Origin: Parcubacteria group bacterium
GTDB taxonomy: Bacteria; Patescibacteriota; Minisyncoccia; UBA10092
Direction: 5' to 3'
NCBI GenBank assembly: GCA_016188835.1
Contig: JACPHB010000018.1
Location: forward strand, 1-50,045
Length of the DNA: 50,045 bases
Under the pieces are notes generated by a model. The model searched no databases. It was not told the DNA's origin and saw only the letters and a program-made list of their open reading frames with translations. Positions 21,335 to 32,063 of the stretch are shown here, piece after piece; within the stretch, counting starts at the first letter, position 1; the number at the start of each line of letters is the position of its first letter. A program made the position numbers and the translations under genes.

Positions 21335-21350
21335 TGTCGGGTATTTCTTA
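21324..21350. terminator. terminator between folD and the fusion gene
   Basis: ACCCGAC/GTCGGGT at 21324-21342 with A-rich left and T-rich right flanks; serves both convergent genes. Confidence 0.75.
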
Positions 21351-21355
21351 TTAAA

Positions 21356-22288
21356 TTAAACTTTTCTCTCGAAGATCGCATAAGCGCGCGCGGTTCCAAG
21401 AGCTCTTTCAGTCGAAATTGCAATCCACTGGTTAACAACCGGTACATGGATTTTTTTAACTCCGAAATTATAAATTTGAACAGCACAGCGCAAGCAGGTG
21501 AAAACCGGCTCTCTTTTAATATAAGGCAATCCATTATTATAAAGGCCGGCCACATAAATTTCACATGCACTAAGAGGTAATTTTTCCTTAACAGCTTTTG
21601 CCAAAACAAGTTCTTCCGCATGTCCGCAGGCGCCAATCATTGATTCTGTTCTTGATGGAATATCAAATCGGATACAATACGGCTCACACATGGATTTTAA
21701 TGGCTGAATTGTTTTATTACAACCCTCAATCTCTTGCCAATATGCCACGCCCACGCGTTCATAATCGTGGTAATATCTTAGAAAACAGCCAAACCACATT
21801 TTATGACAGGGAGAATCTAATGCTACATAGAAACATCGCTTATAAATAGAGTCGTCAAAAAGCGGATTGTTATTGCTTAGCGCTTTTGCCAACCGAAAAG
21901 CAAGAAGTTTATAGCGTTTCATAATTTCCCGCGGTTTTCCAGTTTTAGGGTCGTACAAAATATATCGGCGGGTGCTTTGTTCGGCAACGAGACCGTATGG
22001 GTATTCGTTGCCAAATTGCGGCGCGGTAAAATCAAGTTCTTTGGTTAGGGCACCTGTTCCGTCAGGAAATCTGTTCCAGTAGTGAGTCCGCATGTGGGCG
22101 AATTTTGGAATGTGGGTAATCGGGGCGCGCATCGGTTCTCCGCCAAAAAGATTTTGGGCAACAAGAGAAACAACGGCGCAGTGTCCCCACAAGGGATTTT
22201 CAAGCGTCCAGTTATCCGGATCGGATGAAGTTTCTTTATCGCAAATTGACGGAAGCAACTCCTTGAACTTCTCAATCGTGATTTTCAT
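21356..22288 (-). CDS. YunG-like domain fused to a cytidine-deaminase-fold domain
   Basis: The 310-residue product has two parts. Residues about 15-115 read KETSSDPDNWTLENPLWGHC, AVVSLVAQNLFGGE and THYWNRFPDGTGALTKELDF, the pattern of YunG-type proteins (function unknown). Residues about 210-300 read GACGHAEELVLAKAVKEKLP and FTCLRCAVQIYNFGVKKI. HAE plus CxxC is the zinc site of cytidine-deaminase-fold enzymes, with Glu as proton shuttle. YunG domains usually stand alone, so this fusion is notable. The deaminase substrate (nucleoside, base or other) is unknown. AAGGAG lies some 14 bases upstream of the ATG. Confidence 0.7.
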   Translation of the reverse strand: MKITIEKFKELLPSICDKETSSDPDNWTLENPLWGHCAVVSLVAQNLFGGEPMRAPITHIPKFAHMRTHYWNRFPDGTGALTKELDFTAPQFGNEYPYGLVAEQSTRRYILYDPKTGKPREIMKRYKLLAFRLAKALSNNNPLFDDSIYKRCFYVALDSPCHKMWFGCFLRYYHDYERVGVAYWQEIEGCNKTIQPLKSMCEPYCIRFDIPSRTESMIGACGHAEELVLAKAVKEKLPLSACEIYVAGLYNNGLPYIKREPVFTCLRCAVQIYNFGVKKIHVPVVNQWIAISTERALGTARAYAIFERKV

Positions 22289-22423
22289 TTCTACTCTTTT
22301 TCTCCTTATTTTATAAAGGTACGAATTGCGAGTATTTAACTATAAAAAGATAATTTGGTCAATAGCGCAACTCTTATTGAAGATACCAAAAAAATAGTGT
22401 AAAATTCTTTTTGTTATTTATAA

Positions 22424-22495
22424 GCCGGGTTAGCTCAGCGGCAGAGCGCTTCCCTGAAGAGGAAGGCGTGCCCAGTTCGACTCTGGGACCCGGCA
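22424..22495 (+). tRNA. tRNA-Phe (anticodon GAA)
   Basis: A 72-base cloverleaf with acceptor GCCGGGT/ACCCGGC, anticodon loop CTGAAGA giving GAA, and T-loop GTTCGACTC. Confidence 0.96.
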
Positions 22496-22566
22496 CTTAT
22501 TTTCCAAACATTTTAGTAATGCTTAATGGATAAAAAAATTCCCCCGGACAAACCGCAGGGATGTTT

Positions 22567-23121
22567 TTAACTTTTACTATAATTAATATGCCCAACAAAA
22601 CTCATAAAAGCGAATCCTGTTGCGGCGCTAAGCATTGTGATAAGATACTTTTCCGATATGGGTGTTATTAATTCGTTAACAAACAGGAGAATGGTGAAAA
22701 TAATAATGCTCGCGGTTTTCCATTTTCCTCCATTATTGGCTCCTACCGAAAAAATGTTTTGTGAAGGGGCAAACCAGGCATAGAGTCCCCCGAACATAAG
22801 GATGCATTCAAGCGGCACGTAAATAAAAATAAAAAGATGTTGCAGAAACGGGGAAAGCGAGGAGTAAAAAAATAAAGGCAGAGGGTCAAAAAATAATTTG
22901 TCGGCCAGTGGATCAATCAGCTTCCCTGTAATCGTTACTTGCTTTTGTTTTCTTGCCAGCCATCCGTCTATCGAATCGGTAAGTGCGCCAATAACGTATA
23001 TAACCGCTCCCGCAAACGTCCACTGCAGCCACAACACGGCTAAAGCCGTTAGTGGGAGGAAAAAGAATGGCCGCGAAAGAGATAAAATATTCGGCAAGTT
23101 TCTAAACTCGCTCCATTTCAT
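22567..23121 (-). CDS. CDP-alcohol phosphatidyltransferase (PgsA-like)
   Basis: The 184-residue membrane protein has the motif in DSIDGWLARKQKQVTITGKL...DPLADK, that is D-x2-DG-x2-AR-x8-G-x3-D-x3-D. Its N-terminus FRNLPNILSLSRPFFFLPLT matches the PgsA group, which makes phosphatidylglycerophosphate; the substrate is not proven. About five hydrophobic spans are visible. GGAGG precedes the ATG. It is the smaller of two family members in the window (see 8827-9585). Confidence 0.85.
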   Translation of the reverse strand: MKWSEFRNLPNILSLSRPFFFLPLTALAVLWLQWTFAGAVIYVIGALTDSIDGWLARKQKQVTITGKLIDPLADKLFFDPLPLFFYSSLSPFLQHLFIFIYVPLECILMFGGLYAWFAPSQNIFSVGANNGGKWKTASIIIFTILLFVNELITPISEKYLITMLSAATGFAFMSFVGHINYSKS

Positions 23122-23231
23122 CCGATTTTCCTCCGACTTGATTTTATATTAAATTAAAGAAACTACCACAAGATATATCTCATTGTACTTTTTTTAGCAA
23201 ATAAAAAAATCAGGGGGCGGTTGGAAGGGAT

Positions 23232-23374
23232 CCCGAAGAAGCGCTCCGCGAACACGAAGAGCGGCTTGCTAAAGCTACGGAGCGTCTCAGAGAAAGTCAA
23301 AAAGAAGAGGCCATAAAAGACCTTGAGCGCGATATGAATAAGCGATTTTTAGATAAGAAAAAGGAAAACGAGTA
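23232..23374 (+). pseudogene. gene fragment encoding a coiled-coil C-terminus
   Basis: A plus-strand frame reads DPEEALREHEERLAKATERL and ends FLDKKKENE before TAG at 23374. The composition looks coding and coiled-coil, but no ATG, GTG or TTG opens it after the in-frame TAA near 23199, except a late ATG. It seems to be the 3' end of a gene that lost its start. A terminator follows directly. Confidence 0.4.
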
Positions 23375-23389
23375 GCGCGGAAAATTAAA

Positions 23390-23431
23390 CCCCCGCCCCT
23401 CGACAATCTTGGAGCGGGGATTTTAAATTTT
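23390..23431 (+). terminator. terminator at the left edge of the island
   Basis: CCCCGC (23391-23396) pairs with GCGGGG (23414-23419), followed by TTTTAAATTTT. The right arm and T run are also the left copy of the direct repeat that ends the island at tRNA-Ala. Confidence 0.65.
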
Positions 23432-23463
23432 GGACTAAATCCGAGCCAATTGAAATCAAGTTA

Positions 23464-23685
23464 TTATTTTTCTATATCGAGTTCAATTTTCTCGATAGAA
23501 CACCCGATGTGGTTTTGTTTTTCTGGATTTTTGCCGGTTTTTTCTTGGTACATTTTATCTGCTTCAAGTATGTCTTTCGCGACACATTCAAACACAACTT
23601 TGCCTCCCGCGGAATTATCGTGATAAATATATTTTCTTAACTCTCCGCCGTTTTCTATTTTTGATTCTTGTTTCTCTATAGACAT
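23464..23685 (-). CDS. hypothetical protein (73 residues)
   Basis: Not recognised. From the ATG at 23685 the product reads MSIEKQESKIENGGELRKYI and carries FECVAKDILEADKMYQEKTG. The longer frame to 23805 begins in a GC-rich repeat-like stretch (PPRPSVPPERSGGG) and is unlikely. No clear ribosome site is seen. It lies at the left end of the proposed island. The GC-rich 23750-23830 stretch upstream resembles the dispersed repeats. Confidence 0.45.
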   Translation of the reverse strand: MSIEKQESKIENGGELRKYIYHDNSAGGKVVFECVAKDILEADKMYQEKTGKNPEKQNHIGCSIEKIELDIEK

Positions 23686-23907
23686 ATGTAATTTCAAGTG
23701 GATTTGGTGGGATATTCTAAACTTTGCGCGAAATTTCTTTGAAAGAAACTGACCGCCTCCGCTTCGCTCCGGCGGAACGCTCGGGCGCGGCGGAATTCCC
23801 CCCACACCTCCCTTCCGCCGCGCCCTCGCTTTGAAAGCCGCCGGAATTTATGCCAACGAAGTTGGCGCGCCGCCAGTTTTAGTAATTTCTTTAAGTGCTT
23901 GTTTAGA

Positions 23908-24570
23908 TTATTTTATAATCGTATTGATAATTTGTAGAATGTCGTGTTTGTGGCTTTTAGATAGAATGCCAAACATTTTTAGCATTTCCAAAAATACCTT
24001 GATGTTGTTTTTTGAAATTTCAAAATGGGCAATTTCTTTCACTTCTGCACATCGTCCGATTAAATTATTTTCTGTTTTTAATTCTGTAATTGGAAAACAT
24101 AAATATAACATTGGTTGTGTGCCAACCGCATACTGCTTTTCTGTAATTTTTATTTCGGTAACTATTTCATATTCATTAAATTTGTAAATCAAAAGAGGAT
24201 ATTTAACCTGAGTGTATTCAAAATCAAATCCGTTTATGTTTTTTTCAATTGGATGACTACGATCAATTTGCAACTCAGAATTATTATCAATCAAATTTTG
24301 GTCTTGTATGGAATTAAGATAAGCAACAACATTTTCCAATTCTGCTTTGGTAATGACATTCCATTTATAAAAATACCAGATATATTCTGATAATTCGTAA
24401 AGTGCTTTGACTTTTCCGTTTGCTCCAATAAATTCAGTTTCGGGTAGCGATGATTCTGCAAGTTTTTCTGTTTCTTTTTTAACCACATCATAACCGATTT
24501 GCCATTCAACATAGTTGCTCAACAAGAAACCGTCTCTTTTAACCGCAACTGGCGTTCCATACTCATTCAA
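23908..24570 (-). CDS. hypothetical protein, possible restriction partner of the methyltransferase
   Basis: Not recognised. The 220-residue product starts at a TTG (NEYGTPVAVKRDGFLLSNYV); the frame is open a few codons further up (IRIKNRS) without a normal start. It has mixed alpha/beta composition with long charged strands (EYEIVTEIKITEKQYAV) and no obvious PD-(D/E)xK that I can point to. It follows the adenine methyltransferase gene by 80 bases on the same strand, the usual place of a type II restriction enzyme. That role is a guess from position. Confidence 0.45.
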   Translation of the reverse strand: MNEYGTPVAVKRDGFLLSNYVEWQIGYDVVKKETEKLAESSLPETEFIGANGKVKALYELSEYIWYFYKWNVITKAELENVVAYLNSIQDQNLIDNNSELQIDRSHPIEKNINGFDFEYTQVKYPLLIYKFNEYEIVTEIKITEKQYAVGTQPMLYLCFPITELKTENNLIGRCAEVKEIAHFEISKNNIKVFLEMLKMFGILSKSHKHDILQIINTIIK

Positions 24571-24650
24571 AATTGATCTATTTTTAATGCGTATTTATCC
24601 GCTAACAGCGGTCAATAAAATCGGTATTTCTATTGTTTGTTCGTCTTTTT

Positions 24651-25823
24651 TTAATTAAAATTTGTTGCATATTTTTTTCCGAATTTACTTTCTAATAATT
24701 CCCTAAAATAGTTATCTATTTTTAGTTTGGCATCGGGAATTTCTCTAAACTTAAATTTATTTTTTAATACCGGATTTGTGTGAACGCTTTGGGCGATAAA
24801 ACATTCTTTTATTTTTCCGAATTTTTCATTATCAATTATCACATCGCAATTTCCAATGAAATATGGCATTCTGTCCGTATATTGTTTAAAAATATCGATG
24901 TAGCAATAATAAGGCAGTTTTTCCATTAAGACATAAACAGTATTGTAAGTATCTTCATCAATAAAAGTTCTGTTTCGTTTAAGAGCATTTATGTCCCTTA
25001 GTGTCCAAAACTTTGCTACCGGCTTGTCATTTTTATTTAAAAATTTTTTATTTGGATATTTTTGAACGTAGTTTACTATCGTATCAAAATCTTTTAAACG
25101 AAAGACGCCATCTTCCTTTACTTTAAATTGATAATTTTGAATATAATCATAGCCCATTCCTTCCGCCTCCCCCTTATAAAGGGCGATCAAAATCGGAAAG
25201 GCCATTCCGCGAGAAGTATCAGAAAATTCATGACTGCTTATGATTATTCCGTCAATTAATTTATAGTTTTTGGCGAATTTTGAAAGCAGGGCAAAATTGG
25301 CTTTTTTGATTAAATATGATAAAGGATGCAAAACACAAACATAATCCGCCTTTAGTTTGTCGTAAGATAATAAAAATGACATGCCTAAATCCCTAGTTTT
25401 TATGTCGGCATCGATTTTGTCCTGAATGGAAGCATCTTTAATGGAATTGCGAATTATGGAAGTCGTATCGTTATATGGCGGGTTGCCTATGATTATAATT
25501 TTTTCATCATTCTTAATTGTTAAACTCGGACGACTAACATTCAAAAGAGAATTTTGACAGATAAAATCAACTTTGCCAATTATTTTTTTTGCTTCAGAAA
25601 TGGCTTTTTGATCGATATCGGCTCCAATCAATCTTTTCGCAATATTGTTTCTTGTCAAAAACGAACCGTAACCACAAGAAGAATCTATTATTGAAAAATA
25701 TTTAATATCTTTAATATTTTTTTGTAAAATAGAATAAGCCAAATCAACAATAACCTCGGGAGTATAATAAGATCCAAGATTAATGGCATCTATATGATTT
25801 AGATGTTTTTGGTTTCTATTCAT
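24651..25823 (-). CDS. N6-adenine DNA methyltransferase
   Basis: The 390-residue product has the AdoMet-binding start SIIDSSCGYGSFLTR (motif I), GADIDQKAISEAKKI (motif II) and the catalytic IIIGNPPYND (motif IV, NPPY), the order of amino-methyltransferases acting on adenine. The N-terminus (LGSYYTPEVIVDLAYSIL) is like type I/II enzymes. The C-terminal half would recognise the target. It lies in the proposed island with a possible restriction partner downstream and a HEPN-like gene upstream, so defence is the likely role; target sequence unknown. Confidence 0.82.
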   Translation of the reverse strand: MNRNQKHLNHIDAINLGSYYTPEVIVDLAYSILQKNIKDIKYFSIIDSSCGYGSFLTRNNIAKRLIGADIDQKAISEAKKIIGKVDFICQNSLLNVSRPSLTIKNDEKIIIIGNPPYNDTTSIIRNSIKDASIQDKIDADIKTRDLGMSFLLSYDKLKADYVCVLHPLSYLIKKANFALLSKFAKNYKLIDGIIISSHEFSDTSRGMAFPILIALYKGEAEGMGYDYIQNYQFKVKEDGVFRLKDFDTIVNYVQKYPNKKFLNKNDKPVAKFWTLRDINALKRNRTFIDEDTYNTVYVLMEKLPYYCYIDIFKQYTDRMPYFIGNCDVIIDNEKFGKIKECFIAQSVHTNPVLKNKFKFREIPDAKLKIDNYFRELLESKFGKKYATNFN

Positions 25824-25847
25824 ATAACTTTATTATATCAATTTTTT

Positions 25848-26654
25848 CTAATTTTGAATAATCTTTTTTGCTTCTCTCAAATTCTTAATTTTCTCGTAGT
25901 GTGTTTGTATTTTGTCGTCCATTAAATAGGCAAAAAGGTAGGTTGCTTCCACTAAACTATAATGGAGATTGAAACTGTCGTCCGCAAATTTTTCTAGAGC
26001 TTTGTTAAATTTATCTTTATCTTTTTGAAGATTAAAGAGCGCTAACTCTCCAAAGGGTCCGCCATGTACTCCCGATGATAAATTTGTATAGTCAATTAAT
26101 CTCTGTAGTAAATACTCCTTTTTGAAACGCTTTACTATTTCATCTTTCTCGTTGTTATTATTTGCTATGAGACAAAAGAAAATTTGCTCGATGCGAAATT
26201 CTTTTCCGACTTCGCGAATTGCTTGGTTATGTTCCCCTTTTGTATTCCAGTTGGTTTTTTCTGGATAAACAGCTTTGCTGTAATTATTGATTTTGGTAAA
26301 TGATTCAAGATCTTCGTTCCCTTTAAGGGTTTTGTAATATCTTTTGCCAACATCATCACTATCATCGTTTAGGGATCGTACATAAATATAAAGGTGCCTA
26401 AAATTATGTTCAATCATGGAACGAGATAAAATTGCCGTAGCATAAACATTTTTACTTCCGGATAATTCTAAAATTGCGCTATTCAAATAGCCACTTTTAG
26501 GGATGAACGATAAAAGAGCTTTGCTTGTATATTTAAACTTCGTTTTTTCAAAAGATTTAATAATCACAGGTAGAGAAGATTGGATTTCCTCTGCAAGTTT
26601 ATTATTCAAGCTAAAAAGATTTTCAATTTTGCTAGTTTTATTTGCCATAATCAC
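25848..26654 (-). CDS. DUF5677-like protein (HEPN-like helices)
   Basis: The 268-residue product is mostly helical: ATAILSRSMIEHNFRHLYIY, a middle helical block, and TNLSSGVHGGPFGE near the end. Arrangement R-x3-EH plus a late SSGVHGG is reminiscent of DUF5677/AbiV-like helical proteins found with defence genes; this is from memory and not firm. The start (GTG 26654 or ATG 26648) overlaps the stop of the truncated HTH frame, so they were once one operon: HTH, this gene, methyltransferase, unknown. Confidence 0.5.
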   Translation of the reverse strand: MIMANKTSKIENLFSLNNKLAEEIQSSLPVIIKSFEKTKFKYTSKALLSFIPKSGYLNSAILELSGSKNVYATAILSRSMIEHNFRHLYIYVRSLNDDSDDVGKRYYKTLKGNEDLESFTKINNYSKAVYPEKTNWNTKGEHNQAIREVGKEFRIEQIFFCLIANNNNEKDEIVKRFKKEYLLQRLIDYTNLSSGVHGGPFGELALFNLQKDKDKFNKALEKFADDSFNLHYSLVEATYLFAYLMDDKIQTHYEKIKNLREAKKIIQN

Positions 26655-26812
26655 TTCATTAAAACATCAAGCGAAACGCCCAATGCGTCCGCAATTTTTT
26701 TGACAGTATCAATGGTGGGGTTGGGCGTTGCACCCGCTTCTATTTTAGCAATCGTATGAAAAGCCAAATTCGCCTTTTTTGATAAGACATCTTGAGAAAT
26801 CCGAGCTTGTCG
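26651..26812 (-). pseudogene. 5'-truncated XRE-type HTH regulator
   Basis: The frame reads ISQDVLSKKANLAFHTIAKI, then EAGATPNPTIDTVKKIADAL and GVSLDVLMK, a clear XRE helix-turn-helix missing its first helix. Upstream the frame passes through a TCGACAAGCTCGG repeat remnant, the direct repeat and into tRNA-Ala, where the first ATG (26875) lies; that cannot be the true start. The N-terminus was probably lost when the repeat or island joined the tRNA. In restriction systems such a gene would be a controller protein. Confidence 0.65.
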
Positions 26813-26833
26813 AGGGGCGGGGGTTTTAAATTT

Positions 26834-26905
26834 TGGACCGTGCGGGGATTGAACCCGCGGCCTCCTCGATGCCATCGAGGCACTCTACCACTGAGCTAAC
26901 GGCCC
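26834..26905 (-). tRNA. tRNA-Ala (anticodon GGC)
   Basis: A 72-base cloverleaf with acceptor GGGCCGT/ACGGTCC including the G3-T70 pair that marks Ala tRNAs, and anticodon loop ATGGCAT giving GGC. Its 3' end overlaps the direct repeat of the proposed island. Confidence 0.96.
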
Positions 26906-26947
26906 GATTTATAACAACCTAAAAAATATCAACTTTTTACTAATTTT

Positions 26948-27268
26948 TCAACTCTTCAATTTCTGCTCGTCAAATCTATGTTTGTCTCTTTTCATTATTT
27001 TTTTAAAAGTTTTCTCAATTGCTTTATCCAAATCAATATTATTGGAGTTGGCAAAACAAATTAGAGTATACAAAATATCGCCGACTTCTTCCTCCAAATT
27101 CTGTTCCATTTCAGTTTTCTTTTTCGGCTTTTTCCCATAGAGATGATTAACGACTCGCGCCAATTCCCCACCTTCTTCAAAAAGTCGAGCTAAAATAACC
27201 AGCGGCGGCCAATACGGCCATTTATTTTTTGTAAACCATTTGTCTAATTCTTTTTGATATTTTTTCAT
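26948..27268 (-). CDS. MazG-like nucleotide pyrophosphohydrolase
   Basis: The 106-residue product has the MazG metal-binding pattern: ARLFEEGGELARVVNHL (E-E-x2-E) and EEEVGDILYTLICFANSNNI (E-x2-D). Such enzymes cleave NTPs or dNTPs to monophosphates and pyrophosphate, cleaning the nucleotide pool. Single-domain length is normal. It lies between two tRNAs on the same strand. Confidence 0.85.
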   Translation of the reverse strand: MKKYQKELDKWFTKNKWPYWPPLVILARLFEEGGELARVVNHLYGKKPKKKTEMEQNLEEEVGDILYTLICFANSNNIDLDKAIEKTFKKIMKRDKHRFDEQKLKS

Positions 27269-27282
27269 AAATTTTTTATTTA

Positions 27283-27354
27283 TGCCCTCGAGAAGAATCG
27301 GACTCCTATCTTACCCTTAGGACGGGTCTGCTCTGTCCATTGAGCTACGAGGGC
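27283..27354 (-). tRNA. tRNA-Arg (anticodon CCT)
   Basis: A 72-base cloverleaf with acceptor GCCCTCG/CGAGGGC, anticodon loop GTCCTAA giving CCT, and T-loop GTCCGATTC. One mismatch at the base of the anticodon stem. Confidence 0.93.
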
Positions 27355-27440
27355 TATGAAAACTATTTTACATATTTACAGTTATAATTTATACTATAAA
27401 ATAGTAATAAATACTAATAATAAATTTCAAATAAAAATTT

Positions 27441-28499
27441 ATGCCAGAAAAATCACCGATAGTTAAAGTGGTAAAAAAGTGCGCGCCGGCCGTGGTCTCA
27501 ATAATCATTGCCAAAAATCTTCCCAAATTGGAAAATTTTCCAGATTTTTCCCCTTTTCTGCCGTTCAATTTCGATCCGAAAGAACTTTACAAACAGATTC
27601 CGCCGGAAATGTTTGACGAGCATGGCCGCGTAAAAATTGGCGGCGGCTCCGGATTTTTCATTTCGGAAGATGGCTTCGTTTTAACCAATAAACATGTCGT
27701 GGTTGATCCTAAAGCCGATTATACCGTAGTCGGGAGCGGAGGAAAAAAATATCATGCCAAAGTGGTCGCTCGCGATCCTATAAACGATATTGCTATTTTA
27801 AAAATTGAGGGCAAAAACTTGCCGTATATTGAACTTGGCGATTCTACAAATCTTGATTTGGGGCAAACGGCCATTGCTATTGGCAATGCTCTCGGCCAAT
27901 TTCAGAACACTATTTCTTCCGGAATTATTTCCGGCCTTTCGCGTCACATTACTGCTCAAGCCGGGGTGGACGGCCAACAACAGGAACTGCGGGGAGTTAT
28001 TCAGACCGACGCCGCCATCAATCCGGGAAATTCCGGCGGCCCCTTGGTTGATATTAACGGCAAAGCCATCGGTATTAATTCAGCAGTGGTTTTTGGCGCC
28101 CAAAACATTGGTTTTGCCATTCCGGTAAATGCCGCCAAAAAAGCTCTGGCAGACATTAAAAAATACGGTCGAATACGAGCGCCGTTTCTGGGCTTGAGAT
28201 ATATTTTAATAGACCCGGTTTTAAAAATGCGTCACAATTTACCGGTTGATTACGGCGCGATGGTAGTGCCGGAAGCCACGCCGGGCGATTATGGCGTTTT
28301 ACCCGCCAGTCCGGCCGAAAAAGCCGGTGTTCTGGAGCATGATATCATTCTTGAAGTTGATGCAAAAAAAATAACCAAAGATCTGCCGCTTTCCGACGTT
28401 ATTCAAAATCACGAAGTGGGAGATAAGCTACGTTTGAAAATTTTGCGGCGCGGCGGAAAAGAAATTGATGCGACCGTTGTGCTTGAAGAAATGAAGTAA
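27441..28499 (+). CDS. HtrA/Deg-type serine protease with PDZ domain
   Basis: The 352-residue product has the trypsin-like triad: H85 in LTNKHVV, D116 in NDIAILKI and S198 in INPGNSGGPL. A PDZ domain (about 245-350) follows with APFLGLRYILID and SPAEKAGVLEHDIILEVDAK. In the family HtrA degrades misfolded envelope proteins. No signal peptide or membrane anchor is present at the N-terminus (MPEKSPIVKVVKKCAPAVVS), which is unusual and suggests either a cytoplasmic form or a lost N-terminus. No Shine-Dalgarno precedes the ATG. Confidence 0.9.
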   Translation: MPEKSPIVKVVKKCAPAVVSIIIAKNLPKLENFPDFSPFLPFNFDPKELYKQIPPEMFDEHGRVKIGGGSGFFISEDGFVLTNKHVVVDPKADYTVVGSGGKKYHAKVVARDPINDIAILKIEGKNLPYIELGDSTNLDLGQTAIAIGNALGQFQNTISSGIISGLSRHITAQAGVDGQQQELRGVIQTDAAINPGNSGGPLVDINGKAIGINSAVVFGAQNIGFAIPVNAAKKALADIKKYGRIRAPFLGLRYILIDPVLKMRHNLPVDYGAMVVPEATPGDYGVLPASPAEKAGVLEHDIILEVDAKKITKDLPLSDVIQNHEVGDKLRLKILRRGGKEIDATVVLEEMK

Positions 28500-28505
28500 A
28501 AAAGT

Positions 28506-28578
28506 GGGAGGCTAACGGGATTCGGACCCGTTCTAAGACGGCCACAGCGTCTTGTGCTGCCATTACACCATAGCCTCC
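28506..28578 (-). tRNA. tRNA-His (anticodon GTG)
   Basis: A 73-base cloverleaf with acceptor GGAGGCT/AGCCTCC, discriminator C73 as in His tRNAs, and anticodon loop CTGTGGC giving GTG. The -1 base in DNA is T, so the extra 5' G would have to be added after transcription. Confidence 0.93.
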
Positions 28579-28598
28579 ACGCAGTACTTTCTGCGTTT

Positions 28599-28847
28599 TT
28601 ATTCTTCCATTAAATACACATCGGCGCCTTCGCTGACTTTCTCGTCAACTTTCATTCCAACAATATCACCCTTTTTTGCCGATTCGATTTCTTTGTGTTC
28701 TATCTGCATCGATTCAACCGTTTGCTCAAACTCATTCTTGCCGTTCTCAAATTTAACCTTGTCGCCTTTTGACAGTTTCCCGGCTAAAGCAATAATAGCG
28801 ACGCCGATATTGCCGTAATAATGGGTAACCGTTCCTACTTTTTTCAT
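28599..28847 (-). CDS. EF-Tu domain-2-like small protein
   Basis: The 82-residue product reads KVGTVTHYYGNIGVAIIALA, GKLSKGDKVKFENG, ESMQIEHKEIESAKKGDIVG and MKVDEKVSEGADVY. This is the beta-barrel pattern of domain 2 of translation GTPases (EF-Tu/IF2) without a GTPase domain. Such stand-alone proteins are frequent in Patescibacteria and archaea and are annotated translation elongation factor-like; the function is unknown. Confidence 0.82.
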   Translation of the reverse strand: MKKVGTVTHYYGNIGVAIIALAGKLSKGDKVKFENGKNEFEQTVESMQIEHKEIESAKKGDIVGMKVDEKVSEGADVYLMEE

Positions 28848-28906
28848 AAAATGAATTTAATACTAATCATAATTAGTATATATCACGAAATTTAAAATGC
28901 CGCAAA

Positions 28907-31702
<2,796 letters not shown>

Positions 31703-31918
31703 TTATTTAAAAGGATTAGTATTTACTTGAAACGGGTTGGTTTGGGGAAGTTCGCCCGACAAAGGATTATTAGTTTTCTTAAGCGCCTCCGCGCCCAGTC
31801 CGTCTTTTACTTCAACGGCCGCGCCCTTTTCTTCTTTACCGGTAAATGGAATTTTGCCGCCAAAGTACCAAAAAACAACCCCACCTATTACAAGGAGAGC
31901 GATTATTATACCGACAAT
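31703..31918 (-). CDS. small membrane-anchored protein, apparent ATT start
   Basis: The frame encodes about 71 residues: a membrane span IVGIIIALLVIGGVVFWYFG, a charged segment, and an Asn/Pro-rich end (NPLSGELPQTNPFQVNTNPF). There is no ATG, GTG or TTG between the upstream in-frame TAG and the span; only ATC/ATT codons are available (31921-31916). A TATAAT at 31938-31933 lies just before, giving a leader of about 8 bases. The stop abuts the start of the LamG gene, so both form one operon. A start at ATT or a sequence error are both possible. Confidence 0.55.
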   Translation of the reverse strand: MVGIIIALLVIGGVVFWYFGGKIPFTGKEEKGAAVEVKDGLGAEALKKTNNPLSGELPQTNPFQVNTNPFK

Positions 31919-31932
31919 GATTAGATTCTACT

Positions 31933-31961
31933 ATTATAATATGGATTTAGAAAATAAATAA
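31933..31961 (-). promoter_or_regulatory. promoter of the membrane protein-LamG operon
   Basis: Perfect TATAAT (31938-31933) with a weak TTATTT (31961-31956) 17 bases upstream, on the minus strand. Confidence 0.5.
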
Positions 31962-31995
31962 TAAAAACTGTGGATAAACCTAAATTTTTAACCTA

Positions 31996-32024
31996 TTGAC
32001 AAAATTAGTGTTTTTTGCTATAAT
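31996..32024 (+). promoter_or_regulatory. perfect consensus promoter, TTGACA-17-TATAAT
   Basis: TTGACA 31996-32001 and TATAAT 32019-32024 with exactly 17 bases between, upstream of the GC-rich gene at 32064. Identical -35, -10 and spacing occur at 35038-35066 and 43361-43389. Confidence 0.9.
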
Positions 32025-32063
32025 TGAGGCACAAGATGTGAATTTTCGATAGGAGGGTATGAA

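Larger units (their letters stand above)
23414..26838. mobile_element. putative genomic island bounded by 22-base direct repeats at tRNA-Ala
   Basis: A 22-base segment at 23414-23435 recurs in the same direction at 26817-26838 with one difference. The right copy covers the last bases of tRNA-Ala (GGC) and the sequence after it, as att sites of islands inserted at tRNA 3' ends often do. Between lie four minus-strand genes and a truncated HTH frame, more AT-rich than the flanks, including an adenine methyltransferase. No integrase is inside, so another element or the Xer protein would have to move it. The repeat also looks like terminator sequence, which is the rival explanation. Confidence 0.45.
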
